Positions 53,240 through 61,901 are shown, numbered from the stretch's first letter. The stretch is DNA of 64,000 bases from Akkermansiaceae bacterium UBA2381 (GCA_002344215.1 DDSV01000022.1:8925-72924); one strand, 5' to 3'. The notes: a model not told the origin generated them from the letters alone. A program made the numbers and translations.

Positions 53240-54262
53240 TCACGGATCCCCGCCCGGGGGGACATGAAAGAGGCTCTTGTGCTCTTCGAACCATTTCCTC
53301 CGCGTCTCCGCCTCGGCTTCGAGCTGGCGGATCGCCTTGAGTTCTTTCTCGCCAAAGGTCCCGGTTGCGATAGACAGGCGGGGTGGCCAGTGTTCGCCGA
53401 ACTTGAACGTTATGTCGGCCTTGCCTGTCGCGGGATTTACCGTAACGGAAATCTTGTCTCCCCTTCCGTTACTTCCTGAGTAGAACTGGTGATTGAAGGT
53501 TTCTCCTGCCTTTCCCGCATCGATAGCTTGGGAGATCGTAGCAATCAAAAGGTCGACCCGATCTTCCGCCGACCACTCCTGGTTCTCCCCACCAATTCTA
53601 CGGTCCACTTGGTAGTTCTCCTCATCGTCTCCCCAAGAACTCACCCTGATTTCAAAGGCAAATCCGCCTCCGGACACCTTGCCAACGGTCGACGTCAGGT
53701 AAGGACGGTGCGCCACAGGTGGATGTACCTCGGCAGTGATCGCGGGGAGTTCTGTCCCGGTGAGGAGTTTCCGATACCATGCCTCGGCTGCCTTCGCATG
53801 CGCGAGCGCCTCCCTGGTGCGTTCCGCCTCGGCGAGCGTGAAGAAGACCTCGGCCTCTCCGCGGCTGACGCGTACGACGGGCTTTTCGCCGACGGCGGTC
53901 ACCTCGAAGCGAGTATTCGCCTGCCCGAAAAAAGTCGTCGAGAGGATTTCCTTTTGATAAATCCTCCCTTCGCTCGCGGCATTGAAGGATTCGAACAGGG
54001 TCGCCAGATCGGAAACTGAAAACTCCCGCTTGTCCGAATCGAAACCAAAGCAATACACCTCGGTTCTTGCGGAGCCTACTGGATCCTCCGCGGAACGACT
54101 GACTTCAACGTGCACCTTAAGCGCATCGCCTTTGCCGGCCTTCTCAGCGCGCCAGTTCGTGTCCACGCTGAGGTGGAAGTCGTCAAAGGGAATGAGCCTG
54201 TCATCGGCCGTCACGAGACTCAGCCAGGATAACAAAACCAGGAACACATAGACTCCTCTCAT
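53240..54262 (-). CDS. Secreted hypothetical protein
   Basis: The 340-residue product starts with a signal peptide (MRGVYVFLVLLSWLSLVTA) and has an exported body rich in charged residues: RFEVTAVGEKPVVRVSRGEA, VFFTLAEAERTREALAHAKA, and a late QLEAEAETRRKWFEEHKSLF helical end. No family recognised. The ATG at 54262 overlaps the stop of the small gene before it by four bases. It is much longer than its neighbours and has no intact downstream attC. Confidence 0.65.
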   Translation of the reverse strand: MRGVYVFLVLLSWLSLVTADDRLIPFDDFHLSVDTNWRAEKAGKGDALKVHVEVSRSAEDPVGSARTEVYCFGFDSDKREFSVSDLATLFESFNAASEGRIYQKEILSTTFFGQANTRFEVTAVGEKPVVRVSRGEAEVFFTLAEAERTREALAHAKAAEAWYRKLLTGTELPAITAEVHPPVAHRPYLTSTVGKVSGGGFAFEIRVSSWGDDEENYQVDRRIGGENQEWSAEDRVDLLIATISQAIDAGKAGETFNHQFYSGSNGRGDKISVTVNPATGKADITFKFGEHWPPRLSIATGTFGEKELKAIRQLEAEAETRRKWFEEHKSLFHVPPGGDP

Positions 54263-54474
54263 TCGGGCCAAGGCTGACGGTATTGCGATGGAATGGCAAG
54301 AACTTCCGGACTCCGGAAACTATCCGGTGGCGATTCGATCCAGCCGTCAAATTCGACTTTGCAGTAGTAAGTTCTGCCTGACCCATACGTAGGCCCCATC
54401 TTTATGTGGAATGAGACACGCTCGCCGGATGGCTTTATAGTTTCAAGGTAGCGTTCCGGATGGACGGTGTTCAT
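54259..54474 (-). CDS. Small hypothetical protein (cassette)
   Basis: The 71-residue product reads MNTVHPERYLETIKPSGERV, then MGPTYGSGRTYYCKVEFDGW. It is soluble with two Tyr next to a Cys. No family. Its stop overlaps the start of the 340-residue secreted-protein gene, so both are one transcription and translation unit. The ATG is ten bases from attC 11. Confidence 0.5.
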   Translation of the reverse strand: MNTVHPERYLETIKPSGERVSFHIKMGPTYGSGRTYYCKVEFDGWIESPPDSFRSPEVLAIPSQYRQPWPE

Positions 54475-54483
54475 TCTATTTCG

Positions 54484-54611
54484 GCCGAAACGTCAAAAGC
54501 CAGCCGATCCCAGCCGGAGGGCGGAGGTGGATGGCGGGGAAATCGTATCGAATGGAGGTTTCATGTTCAACTCAAAACGGGCTGAGGATTGGCTGCGCTG
54601 CCTCGTTAGAT
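54484..54611 (-). repeat. attC site 11
   Basis: GCCGAAAC at 54484 (one extra A against the consensus) and GTTAGAT at 54605 frame AGCCAGCCGATCC and GGATTGGCTGCGCTGC, which pair imperfectly. Confidence 0.7.
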
Positions 54612-54618
54612 CCTTGGT

Positions 54619-54936
54619 TCACCCGTAGTCTCGGTCATAGCCCATCAATCCTTTTGATTCGAGTTCGAATTTCATCCCGTCGGTTCGATATTGGTATTCG
54701 TATCCCCACGGATCAAGAAACGTGTCAGATCCCCGTGGTGCGATATATGGCCCGTTCCAGGAATCGTCTTCTGTCAGATCGGCGCATAGATCTTCCAAGG
54801 ACCGTGGCAGAGTCCCAATATCCTGAGAATAGGTTCCAATCGCCGTTCGAAGTTCATTGAGATATGTTCTCGCACGTGTATCCGGGCTCGGTCGCGAAAT
54901 CCAACTGGGGAATAACTTTCTGAGGAACGCGCGCAT
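54619..54936 (-). CDS. GspG-like pseudopilin domain protein (cassette)
   Basis: The 105-residue product has RARTYLNELRTAIGTYSQDI, TLPRSLEDL, then WNGPYIAPRGSDTFLDPWGY, YEYQYR and FELESKGLMGYDRDYG. This is the C-terminal globular part of type II secretion GspG pseudopilins (the PWG-x-x-Y-Y motif and the calcium-site region). The usual N-terminal pilin helix with the Phe/Glu signature is absent; instead there is only a short basic start, so it may be a soluble relative. The ATG at 54936 is well upstream-supported. Confidence 0.7.
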   Translation of the reverse strand: MRAFLRKLFPSWISRPSPDTRARTYLNELRTAIGTYSQDIGTLPRSLEDLCADLTEDDSWNGPYIAPRGSDTFLDPWGYEYQYRTDGMKFELESKGLMGYDRDYG

Positions 54937-54972
54937 TAGATTTTACCTCGACGGCGTAATTGGTGGTTTTTG

Positions 54973-55030
54973 ATCTAACGTGGAGCGCAGGGGAGGACTG
55001 CAAGCCCTTCCCTGTCTCGAGTTGTTAGGC
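54973..55030 (-). repeat. attC site 12 (short type C)
   Basis: ATCTAAC at 54973 and GTTAGGC at 55024 with a tight stem AGGGGAGGACTGC / CCTTCCCTG. It matches sites at 61352 and 47270. Confidence 0.85.
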
Positions 55031-55372
55031 GCTACCTCCTTTGTGTGTTGCTAAATCAAACATCGCAACAAAAAAAGCTATGCCAATGCTCCATACGAAA
55101 AGAACGCTCCATGGAAATGAAGGCAGGGCGTTAAACCACGAATCGACGCAGGATAAGCCAATCAAAATTCCAACGATGCTTTGGGCTCCAACACCATACT
55201 TGGAAGCGGGATAGCTCCAAGAATAGCGCCCCCAGCGAACGAAAAATGGCATGTTCCGCTTCAGCCATTCAAAACGAAAGACGGCCAACGCAAGCATGGT
55301 CAATGAAAAAGCAAGAAGGACTGCTCCAAGAAGCAGCGTAGACAAAGTCGCGTGTGTTGTTTCCGCGAACAT
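55025..55372 (-). CDS. Membrane protein (cassette)
   Basis: The 115-residue product has three hydrophobic helices (LSTLLLGAVLLAFSLTMLAL, GAQSIVGILIGLSCV and WSVLFVWSIGIAFFVAMF). No known family. The start at 55372 is used because the upstream in-frame residues are attC-encoded. Confidence 0.65.
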   Translation of the reverse strand: MFAETTHATLSTLLLGAVLLAFSLTMLALAVFRFEWLKRNMPFFVRWGRYSWSYPASKYGVGAQSIVGILIGLSCVDSWFNALPSFPWSVLFVWSIGIAFFVAMFDLATHKGGSA

Positions 55373-55384
55373 GCAAGTGCTGAC

Positions 55385-55511
55385 GCCTAACGTCGAGCGC
55401 TGGCGACCCGCTACTGGGTGCGCCATGCCGCAACGGGGTTTGGGGTTGAAGTCACCAGAATCATTTCGACAAGAGTCGGGTAGCGGGTTGTCCAGCCGCG
55501 CCTGGTTGTGC
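55385..55511 (-). repeat. attC site 13 (type A)
   Basis: GCCTAAC at 55385 and GTTGTGC at 55505, with arms CGCTGGCGACCCGCTAC and GTAGCGGGTTGTCCAGC. The last 50 bases encode the tail of the protein gene at 55461. Confidence 0.9.
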
Positions 55512-56138
55512 CTTGGTTAATTTTGTCGCCACGATTCGATAAGATCCGTACGCTACGGCGATCGGCACGACGAGTCCAAGAATGCCCCACGGCTCTTCGC
55601 GAATGTGAGTGTAGCCGTCCTTGATCGGTGAATATACCTCGAAAATTTCCGAAAGCAGTTGCCAGACCTGCCACGCCATCAAAATCAATACGACTCGGCT
55701 AAGCAAAGTGCGCAACGACCGATCTTCTTGGGTGAAGTGGCGCAGTAGAAATCGGACCGCAAAGAGGTATGCTACAATCGCGACCAAGCTGGCGACGAAA
55801 AGAAAGACAGAGCGCTGCAAGCTCTCAGGGAGAAGGTCTGGAAACGCTCCCGGCATCAGTGAAGATAGGAGGAAGGCGAAGAATATGGCAAAAACGCCGA
55901 CGACCCACTTAAGAGAGGACTCGCTCATTTTGCGGAAAAGTCGAACACCGAAAACAACGCCCAGAATTCCTGGAGTTGCCATCAGCGGATCCAACGTTAG
56001 CAAGAACACTATGTCGCGAGTCTCGAACTCTTCAGACCAGATTCTTCTGATTGGCGAATAGACCACCCTCCACGTCCACCAAAGGCCAAGAAGAGCGGAA
56101 ACGCCGCCGACAAATCTTCTCGTGTGTTCAGGCTTCAT
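55461..56138 (-). CDS. Multi-pass membrane protein (cassette)
   Basis: The 225-residue product has about six hydrophobic helices (for example VVGVFAIFFAFLLSSLMPGA, FLFVASLVAIVAYLFAVRFL and VVLILMAWQVWQLLSEIF). No family recognised. It ends with the attC-encoded GAAGQPATRLLSK. No attC is seen upstream, so it is the last cassette before the interruption. Confidence 0.65.
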   Translation of the reverse strand: MKPEHTRRFVGGVSALLGLWWTWRVVYSPIRRIWSEEFETRDIVFLLTLDPLMATPGILGVVFGVRLFRKMSESSLKWVVGVFAIFFAFLLSSLMPGAFPDLLPESLQRSVFLFVASLVAIVAYLFAVRFLLRHFTQEDRSLRTLLSRVVLILMAWQVWQLLSEIFEVYSPIKDGYTHIREEPWGILGLVVPIAVAYGSYRIVATKLTKAQPGAAGQPATRLLSK

Positions 56139-56224
56139 TTCTTAGCATAGCATTTCTAAATGCTAAATGTTTGCTGTGCGAGGCAACCCAGCTGAAGACG
56201 TTTCTTGTAGATTACGATTAAAAC

Positions 56225-58141
56225 CTAATCCCATCGACAGAGATAACCGGCGATGCGGGATTCGGTGCCGTTCGATTGTTTGAAGGAACCGATCCACCGC
56301 ATCATGACACTTTTTCCCGGGTTCGGAATCCTCTCATTCGCCTCTACCCAAAATGCCGGATCGACCTTCTTCCCGTTGATCCATGCCCAATCGCCGTCCT
56401 TGTCGACCTGTCCGCCGACCCAGATTGGTTTATGGCCCTTTGCCGCGACGACTTCACTCATAAGGTCTTTGATGAAACTTTCCTCCGACGGCGAATCAAA
56501 CCACCCTAACTCTCCGCCCTCGTCCTGGCAGAGTTTTCTCGCCTCCTCCCAGGTCACCGCTTCTTCGACGAGAATGACTTTGAAATGGCTGCCCGCGTGT
56601 TGTTTCGCATCTTTCGGTATCGAGACGCGTCCAGCCGAGTTACCGAGCGGTGTCAGAGGTTTTTGCGGATCCGGTTTTCCCCCGACGGTCTTGGTAGAGC
56701 CTAGTTCTTCCTGCCGCTTCTTTACCTCCACTGCTTCCTCCATTCGGCCCTCCCGGGTGAGGGAGGCGACGAGGGTGTCCAAAGCCCGGGAGAATTCCTG
56801 ATTCGGCAACGCGAGCTTTTGATCGCGCGCTCTCTCTAGTCCCGCAAGGGCCGTCAGATAGGTCCGCCTGAGTTTCCCGAGTGCCGGAGCAAGCGTGGCC
56901 GGGTCCGATTTCGGTGGCCAATCTCCGAGGACCAGAGCATCCCGTTCTGCAGTGATTTCAGTCGCATCCTCGAGCCGTGCATCCTTCTTCGCCGACTCCA
57001 ACGCCTTTTCGAGTGCCGCGAGGTACTTTGCGTTCAGGTCACGGAAAGCAACCCCATGAGGCTCGTGAGCAAGCGCCTTCGCGCGGGACTCATAAGCTTC
57101 GAGAAGCGGCACGAGTTCGGGAATAGACTGATACTCTTGGGGAAGCGATTGACTGGCGACCTCGCGCGCCCTGCCTTCGGTTCGCCATTTCGAAACGTCG
57201 AATTCGAACCCCTCCTTAGTGGTAATCTCACGAACCATGTCCTGATCTCCTGCGATATCCGCGAGATACGCGAGCATATTGGGTTTGCCGGGTCCCGTCC
57301 CGCCCACGAGACTCTGCCTCAGCTTACCGTTAACGCTTTCCCACGGTAGATCCTCTTCTTCAAACATGTTTTCGTATGTATCGTAGCGGTGGAACTGCCA
57401 CAGAACCCAGAGCGCGGCGACGGGATGATTGTCCAATAAGTCCCTCACATACTCCTTGATCTCACCTTCGCGGCCATACCAGCGCGGGAGCAGATAGTAT
57501 GACTTCATCTCGTAGAGCTGAAGGAAACCCGGCTCCAGAGCGATACCGTCGGTGAAATGTCGAATGAACGATTCACGTGGTTCCGAGCCGTCAATTCCGA
57601 TCTTCATTTGCACAACGAAATAGAATGGGCACTTTGCGCACCTCGCTGCATTGGTTGATAAAATTGAGCGAGCAGTCGCCAATTCTTTGCCAAGAGTATT
57701 CCAGCCATCCTCCGACACCGTGTTCGAGAAACCACCGCCGCGCGCCGTCTTTCCATAGCCCCAGTGTGCGTGGGCCAAGGCGAGAAGCGGTGCCGGGTCG
57801 TTGAGTTCGTGAGCGCTCCACGCCCGGAGCCCGTCAAATACCTCGGTCCATTCCTGCTCGGTCTTGAAAAATGAGAAGGCGTCGTAAAAGGAATTGAGAT
57901 GCCAAGTGCCGTCGCTGTGGGTCGACTTGTTTTCGCGGTAGGTCTTTACCAGCCCGGTAAGAGAATCGAATTTATGTTCCTGAAGGAGTCTTTTTGCCTC
58001 GTCCTTGATTTCTACCTTGTCACCGGATCGAATGATGACGACACCGTTTGGAAGAATCTCTTTCCCACCACGTGGAAGTTCTGCGACCAGGTGACCGAGC
58101 GAAAACCCAAATATCAGCGCGCAAAGCGCCAATGTCTTCAT
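56225..58141 (-). CDS. Secreted protein with C-terminal C-type lectin domain
   Basis: The 638-residue protein starts with a signal peptide (MKTLALCALIFGFSLGHLVA). A long helical region includes NAKYLAALEKALESAKKDAR and LTALAGLERARDQKLALPNQ. It closes with a C-type lectin fold (about 520-638): FKVILVEEAVTWEEARKLCQ, then FIKDLMSEV, PIWVGGQVDKDGDWAWINGK and the closing GYLCRWD. It has no attC at either end and diverges from the next gene. The start at 58141 is chosen for the signal peptide. Confidence 0.75.
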   Translation of the reverse strand: MKTLALCALIFGFSLGHLVAELPRGGKEILPNGVVIIRSGDKVEIKDEAKRLLQEHKFDSLTGLVKTYRENKSTHSDGTWHLNSFYDAFSFFKTEQEWTEVFDGLRAWSAHELNDPAPLLALAHAHWGYGKTARGGGFSNTVSEDGWNTLGKELATARSILSTNAARCAKCPFYFVVQMKIGIDGSEPRESFIRHFTDGIALEPGFLQLYEMKSYYLLPRWYGREGEIKEYVRDLLDNHPVAALWVLWQFHRYDTYENMFEEEDLPWESVNGKLRQSLVGGTGPGKPNMLAYLADIAGDQDMVREITTKEGFEFDVSKWRTEGRAREVASQSLPQEYQSIPELVPLLEAYESRAKALAHEPHGVAFRDLNAKYLAALEKALESAKKDARLEDATEITAERDALVLGDWPPKSDPATLAPALGKLRRTYLTALAGLERARDQKLALPNQEFSRALDTLVASLTREGRMEEAVEVKKRQEELGSTKTVGGKPDPQKPLTPLGNSAGRVSIPKDAKQHAGSHFKVILVEEAVTWEEARKLCQDEGGELGWFDSPSEESFIKDLMSEVVAAKGHKPIWVGGQVDKDGDWAWINGKKVDPAFWVEANERIPNPGKSVMMRWIGSFKQSNGTESRIAGYLCRWD

Positions 58142-58526
58142 CGCCCCGGACCGGTCGGATCCAGGGCCTCTACGAAAAACTCGTACGAATGCGGTAGCCG
58201 CACTCCGTTGTTGGGGGAGATCGTCGCAGCGAGAACTTGAAATGCAGGGATTTTGCTTTCCCGACCCATCCGCACCTGCACCGCTTGTAGCCCCGTGGTG
58301 GAGAAGAATCAGGGGGAAGAAACTGGAAGGTCTAAATGCATTCATCTCATGGAATCGTGCCGAAAATACGCCCAGGGGTCAACCATTTCGCAGCTCAAGT
58401 GAAAGTCCCGAGCAGTCAGGTCCATCAACTTACCGTGTTGGTGCAGGGCGTGAACCCACTCGTTTTTCCTCCCCTTCCGGAGATATTGCGTTGACCGGAT
58501 CGGCAATTTTTAACAGAATCCATCCG
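58142..58526. other. Divergent gap between two large exported-protein genes
   Basis: This 385-base region separates the lectin-domain gene from the gene at 58527. Reading frames extend from both genes into it, but their products have no recognisable features. No attC is present. It should contain the two promoters, but I see no clear elements. Confidence 0.4.
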
Positions 58527-59666
58527 ATGAATTGCGCGTCTCCCATCTGCCTCTCCAGAGCGCCTGTGATCAGACATTCCCCTGACTGCGCCGAGTCCAG
58601 TCTCCCTCGGAAAAGGTCTTGGTGGCTACTGTGGCCCGTGATCCTAATCGTACCTGCTATGGTATCTAACGTGATAACCTGCCACTCTCAGGAAAAGTCT
58701 GCTGAACCCACATTTGCCGATCTTCAGGTCCGATTCGACGAGGCGGCGGCGCGGGTCAATCAGCCGATCACCCAATTGAATATTTCGTACACGGAAGCGC
58801 TCAAACGACTCCTGGCTTCGGAAACTGCAGCGGGGAATCTCGATGGAGCTTTGCTGGTGAAGGCCGAAATTGAAAAATTTGCTGACGGAATCGATTTTAG
58901 CCCAAAGTCTTTTACCTCGAAGCATTCGGAACACCCGACCATCCGAGGGATGCAGATAACGTATCTCGCAGAGCGAGAGCGATTGTGGAACCTGAGCAAG
59001 AGAAGTCGCGAAGAGCTTCTTAAAAACTACCGGACTACACTCACCTCCCTTGAACAGGAGCATACCAAACGTGAGAACTTCGACGCCGCCCTAGCCGTTC
59101 GCAAAGCTCGGGAGGCTCTCAATCAGGACCCGAGGTTCCATGAGGGCATCAGTTCCGCCAGAGTGCCCGAATCTTTCCCGGCACGAATTCATTTCATTGC
59201 CAAGGGTGAGGTGGAACTCCGGCTCAATGGGGAGAGACTGCCGTATCGAAACGCTTCCCCCGATCGGTACAAGTACATCGATGGCACCAGCGGTGATGCC
59301 AAGTTCTCCGTTGGAGAGATCATCGTGGTAAGTATGAGGGCGACCGCAGTTTACCGGGGGTTTGTGATGACAATCGAAAGCACCGACGGAAAAACCGCCG
59401 TCCCGGTAAAACTTAACGATTACCGCTACCTTGGAGGAGCTCTCGACGGAAGAGAATTGAATCCGGACATCGAAACTTTCGACAAGATAGCCAACCGGCC
59501 GGACGAAGGGGCGGCGGACCCGGACATGGCGACGATGTGGGGTGAGAAACCTATCTCCGCACTGTCGCGCGCAGGAAGCGAGTGGATCAAGTGTGGTCCG
59601 GGAGAAGACTGGCATCACTATGCAGTTTTGTTGCGGTCCGAGATGCTCCTGCCGGTTTCCGATTAA
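58527..59666 (+). CDS. Membrane-anchored exported hypothetical protein
   Basis: The 379-residue product has an N-terminal transmembrane anchor (WWLLWPVILIVPAMVSNVIT at about 32-51) and an exported helical region. That region has repeated short motifs, LKRLLASETAAGNLDGALLV and FDAALAVRKAREALNQ, and then a beta-rich end that holds RIHFIAKGEVELRLNG. It is the only sizeable plus-strand gene among the cassettes. The ATG at 58527 is preferred because the 95-residue upstream extension is low-complexity. Family unknown. Confidence 0.6.
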   Translation: MNCASPICLSRAPVIRHSPDCAESSLPRKRSWWLLWPVILIVPAMVSNVITCHSQEKSAEPTFADLQVRFDEAAARVNQPITQLNISYTEALKRLLASETAAGNLDGALLVKAEIEKFADGIDFSPKSFTSKHSEHPTIRGMQITYLAERERLWNLSKRSREELLKNYRTTLTSLEQEHTKRENFDAALAVRKAREALNQDPRFHEGISSARVPESFPARIHFIAKGEVELRLNGERLPYRNASPDRYKYIDGTSGDAKFSVGEIIVVSMRATAVYRGFVMTIESTDGKTAVPVKLNDYRYLGGALDGRELNPDIETFDKIANRPDEGAADPDMATMWGEKPISALSRAGSEWIKCGPGEDWHHYAVLLRSEMLLPVSD

Positions 59667-59828
59667 GAGCCTATTGAATCCTGACGCCCTTTCCCGCCTG
59701 AGGTTCATCACTTTCCCAGGATGAGCCTCCCGGTTGATCCCGGAGATAAATCCTCCCAGACATTCCTTTGCAAGAACCTGATTCCCTCCGAGTTTGCAGC
59801 GTATACTGCTACGTTGCCTTCTTTTGAT

Positions 59829-60011
59829 ATGGAAACCATTCGCGCCGACTTCCCCATCCTTTAGCGGGAGATCGAGAGCAAGCCGCTCGTCTATCTCGAC
59901 AATGGAGTCACGGCCCAGAAGCCTCAGTGTGTCATCGATTCGATGACCCCGTTTTATTCCTACGAGAATGCGAATATTCACCGTGGGGTCCACTGGGATC
60001 AAAACGCGTGA
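59829..60011 (+). pseudogene. Decayed sufS (cysteine desulfurase) N-terminal fragment
   Basis: The frame from ATG 59829 reads METIRADFPIL, a TAG stop at codon 12, then REIESKPLVYLDNGVTAQKP, QCVIDSMTPFYSYENANIH and RGVH, and a TGA at 60011. This is the start of SufS: the opening RADFPIL, PLVYLDNAAT-like and NAN-x-HRGVH parts are characteristic. The rest of the gene, including the PLP lysine, is absent. It lies between the large genes and the cassette block. The internal stop and missing remainder make it non-functional. Confidence 0.75.
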
Positions 60012-60254
60012 GAACCATCACCTTTCGAGTGGGTTCTAAAATTCCTGTTGAGACCTTTGGAAGCGGAAGCTCCACGACAATCAGATACACCAGCAACACC
60101 GGCCAAGAAATTGCGCATGCCAAGAGCACGCGCTGCCATGACCAGATCGTTCACGGTCAAGAACGAAGCGTAACACTTCATTCTCCGTCAGCCCAGTCAC
60201 AATTCTGGAAAGCATTCCGCTGGTGTCTCAATGCCAAACATCCCAACGCGGCGT

Positions 60255-60476
60255 TCAAGTCTCCGTAAAGAACCCTTCCTGCCAGCAGTCTTTGCCAAGC
60301 TCGTATTCGTCGATCACGAAATGATCGGGAAAAGCGGAGAAGCCTGGCTGCTGCGACAATCTCGCAATGGCTGCTTCCGCTTCAATCCGGGTCGCATAAA
60401 TTCCGATGGTTTTGACATCTTCCTCGCAGTCCGGGGACCGCTCGTACGAATGTTGAAGTAGAAAGACGGTCTTCAT
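60255..60476 (-). CDS. DUF7336-like small protein (cassette)
   Basis: The 73-residue product reads MKTVFLLQHSYERSPDCEED, then VKTIGIYATRIEAEAAIARL and DEYELGKDCWQEGF. This pattern (a FLLQHSYE start, IG-x-Y-x-x-x-x-x-A-x-x-A-I and DEYEL...W-x-E-G-F) is that of DUF7336 proteins, which have no known function. The start is seven bases from attC 14. No downstream attC is seen; the next 240 bases hold the sufS remnant and no clear gene. Confidence 0.65.
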   Translation of the reverse strand: MKTVFLLQHSYERSPDCEEDVKTIGIYATRIEAEAAIARLSQQPGFSAFPDHFVIDEYELGKDCWQEGFFTET

Positions 60477-60482
60477 ATTCTG

Positions 60483-60609
60483 GCCGGACGTCGAGCGCTG
60501 GCGACCCGCTACCGAGAGCGCCACGCCGCAACGGGGTTGAGGATTGAAGTGCCCGGGATCATTGCGACTCGGCGCGAGTAGGGGGGTGTCCAGCCACGTT
60601 TTGTTCGGC
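60483..60609 (-). repeat. attC site 14 (type A)
   Basis: GCCGGAC at 60483 (one changed base in the left box) and GTTCGGC at 60603, with type A arms. The last 50 bases encode the end of the protein gene at 60559. Confidence 0.85.
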
Positions 60610-60915
60610 CTGGTTGAGCGTCCGTAGGATCGACATTAGAACGAGGTTCTGAATGAGTAAGATACTTCCGATTGAGACCGCCCCAATTCTCGAATTTGTA
60701 AGGCAATTACTAATGGCTGTTTGGTTGCCTTCAATTCGTTGCTTCAAAGATTCGAAATCTCCTCGTTCCGCTTCCGATAATTCTTGCCTGATAAAATTCT
60801 CCTTGATCGCTTCCATGGCGTTCGACGTGGTGGTCTTTATGATCGGAAACTGGAGGGCAATCCAGATGCAAGCGAGGATGTCGATCCAAATGACAGCTGT
60901 TAACATGGCTTTCAT
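60559..60915 (-). CDS. Membrane protein (cassette)
   Basis: The 118-residue product has two transmembrane helices (LTAVIWIDILACIWIALQF near the start and IGAVSIGSILLIQNLVLMSI near the end) with a coiled-coil-like polar loop between (RQELSEAERGDFESLKQRI). It ends with the attC-encoded EQNVAGHPPTRAESQ. Start at 60915 has AGAAGAGG just before. Confidence 0.65.
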   Translation of the reverse strand: MKAMLTAVIWIDILACIWIALQFPIIKTTTSNAMEAIKENFIRQELSEAERGDFESLKQRIEGNQTAISNCLTNSRIGAVSIGSILLIQNLVLMSILRTLNQAEQNVAGHPPTRAESQ

Positions 60916-60924
60916 TCCTCTTCT

Positions 60925-61051
60925 GCCGAACGTTATAGGCCTTGCGACCCGTAAATGGGAGCGACACCTCGGATAGAGAGTAAGAATTCTAATCAGGGAA
61001 GTCAATCGACTCGAAACGGGATCGGGCTTGTCCATCGCCGGCTTGTTGTGC
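60925..61051 (-). repeat. attC site 15 (type B)
   Basis: GCCGAAC at 60925 and GTTGTGC at 61045 with type B-like inner parts (CCTTGCGACCCG, AAACGGGATCGGGC and CCATCGCCGGC). The left arm is more diverged than site 5. Confidence 0.8.
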
Positions 61052-61079
61052 CGGGATTTTGGAGTCCTCGTCGGCAGTT

Positions 61080-61346
61080 CTAGTTGCTTCGAATAAGTTT
61101 TAGATGTCGACTATCCGACGGGGCAAGTATGAGTGCACAGCAATTTTTGCAGTGGAGGGCGTGGGTGGATTTCCAGACGAAAAGGAACCGTATCCATTTC
61201 TTTCCTTTCCTACGACGAAATTTCAAAGATGGCCAAAGCATTCCGAATGGAGGAGGAATAAATCCCGGATCTACCACGGCTACAGCGTCCTCAAGATCGG
61301 CATCACAGATCGGGCAGATTTTCCCGTTTGTAGTGGATTCTTCCAT
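61080..61346 (-). CDS. DUF6487-like zinc-ribbon protein (cassette)
   Basis: The 88-residue product has two Cys pairs, CPICDADLEDAV near the start and LHCKNCCALILAP near the end, with WPSLKFRRRKGKKWIRFLF in the middle. This fits the small PF20097/DUF6487 zinc-ribbon group, of unknown function. The ATG at 61346 is chosen; an upstream ATG lies in the attC box. Confidence 0.6.
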   Translation of the reverse strand: MEESTTNGKICPICDADLEDAVAVVDPGFIPPPFGMLWPSLKFRRRKGKKWIRFLFVWKSTHALHCKNCCALILAPSDSRHLKLIRSN

Positions 61347-61351
61347 CTTAA

Positions 61352-61409
61352 GCACAACGTAGAGCGCAGGGGAGGGCTAAAAGCCCTTCCCTGTCGCGAC
61401 TTGTTGTGC
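61352..61409 (-). repeat. attC site 16 (short type C)
   Basis: GCACAAC at 61352 and GTTGTGC at 61403 are a matched pair, enclosing AGGGGAGGGCT and AGCCCTTCCCT. It differs from site 12 by only a few bases. Confidence 0.9.
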
Positions 61410-61901
61410 CTGTTTTGATATTACGATATCTAGCTTAAGCCGAACACCATCCAATTCGGTGTCCAGTGAACTAGAAGTCCTCTCACGTATTATATATAGC
61501 TGGCAAAAATCCATCATAATCGTGCCGCTCCGAAATCCTGAGAAGTCATCCAGATCCCGAAACACATCTCCATCTATGATCAATTTCCGTTGTTCTTTCG
61601 CAAGACGAATGACTGCAGGATCACCAAACTCCAAGCATGTAATCACGGCAAAACTAGGATTCTTCGCGCCCTCTTCCATATCCCACTCAACTAAGATGCT
61701 CTCAGTTGGAGGAATTGTCTCTCTAGAATAGGATTTCTTCTGAAATGCTTCATATGCCCTCTGGTCCTCCTCATTCGTAATTGGAAGGTTAATTTCCTTC
61801 GGCATAAGAAAGCGACACTGTGTTACGGGTTCTAATTGTTGATTCCCGCAGCCAGACAGGATGCAACACACAGCAATGAATGAAATGCCCCGGACTTTCA
61901 T
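61377..61901 (-). CDS. Lipoprotein (cassette)
   Basis: The 174-residue product has a lipoprotein signal (MKVRGISFIAVCCILSGCG, with LSGC as lipobox) and a mixed exported body (LPITNEEDQRAYEAFQKKSY, DPAVIRLAKEQRKLIIDGDV). No family recognised. The end QQVATGKGF is read from attC 16. Confidence 0.7.
   Translation of the reverse strand: MKVRGISFIAVCCILSGCGNQQLEPVTQCRFLMPKEINLPITNEEDQRAYEAFQKKSYSRETIPPTESILVEWDMEEGAKNPSFAVITCLEFGDPAVIRLAKEQRKLIIDGDVFRDLDDFSGFRSGTIMMDFCQLYIIRERTSSSLDTELDGVRLKLDIVISKQAQQVATGKGF

Noticed and set aside
59932..60181. Minus-strand frames downstream of the DUF7336-like cassette
   Set aside because: Short, overlapping frames with no motif or start signal; one hydrophobic stretch is not enough to call a gene.
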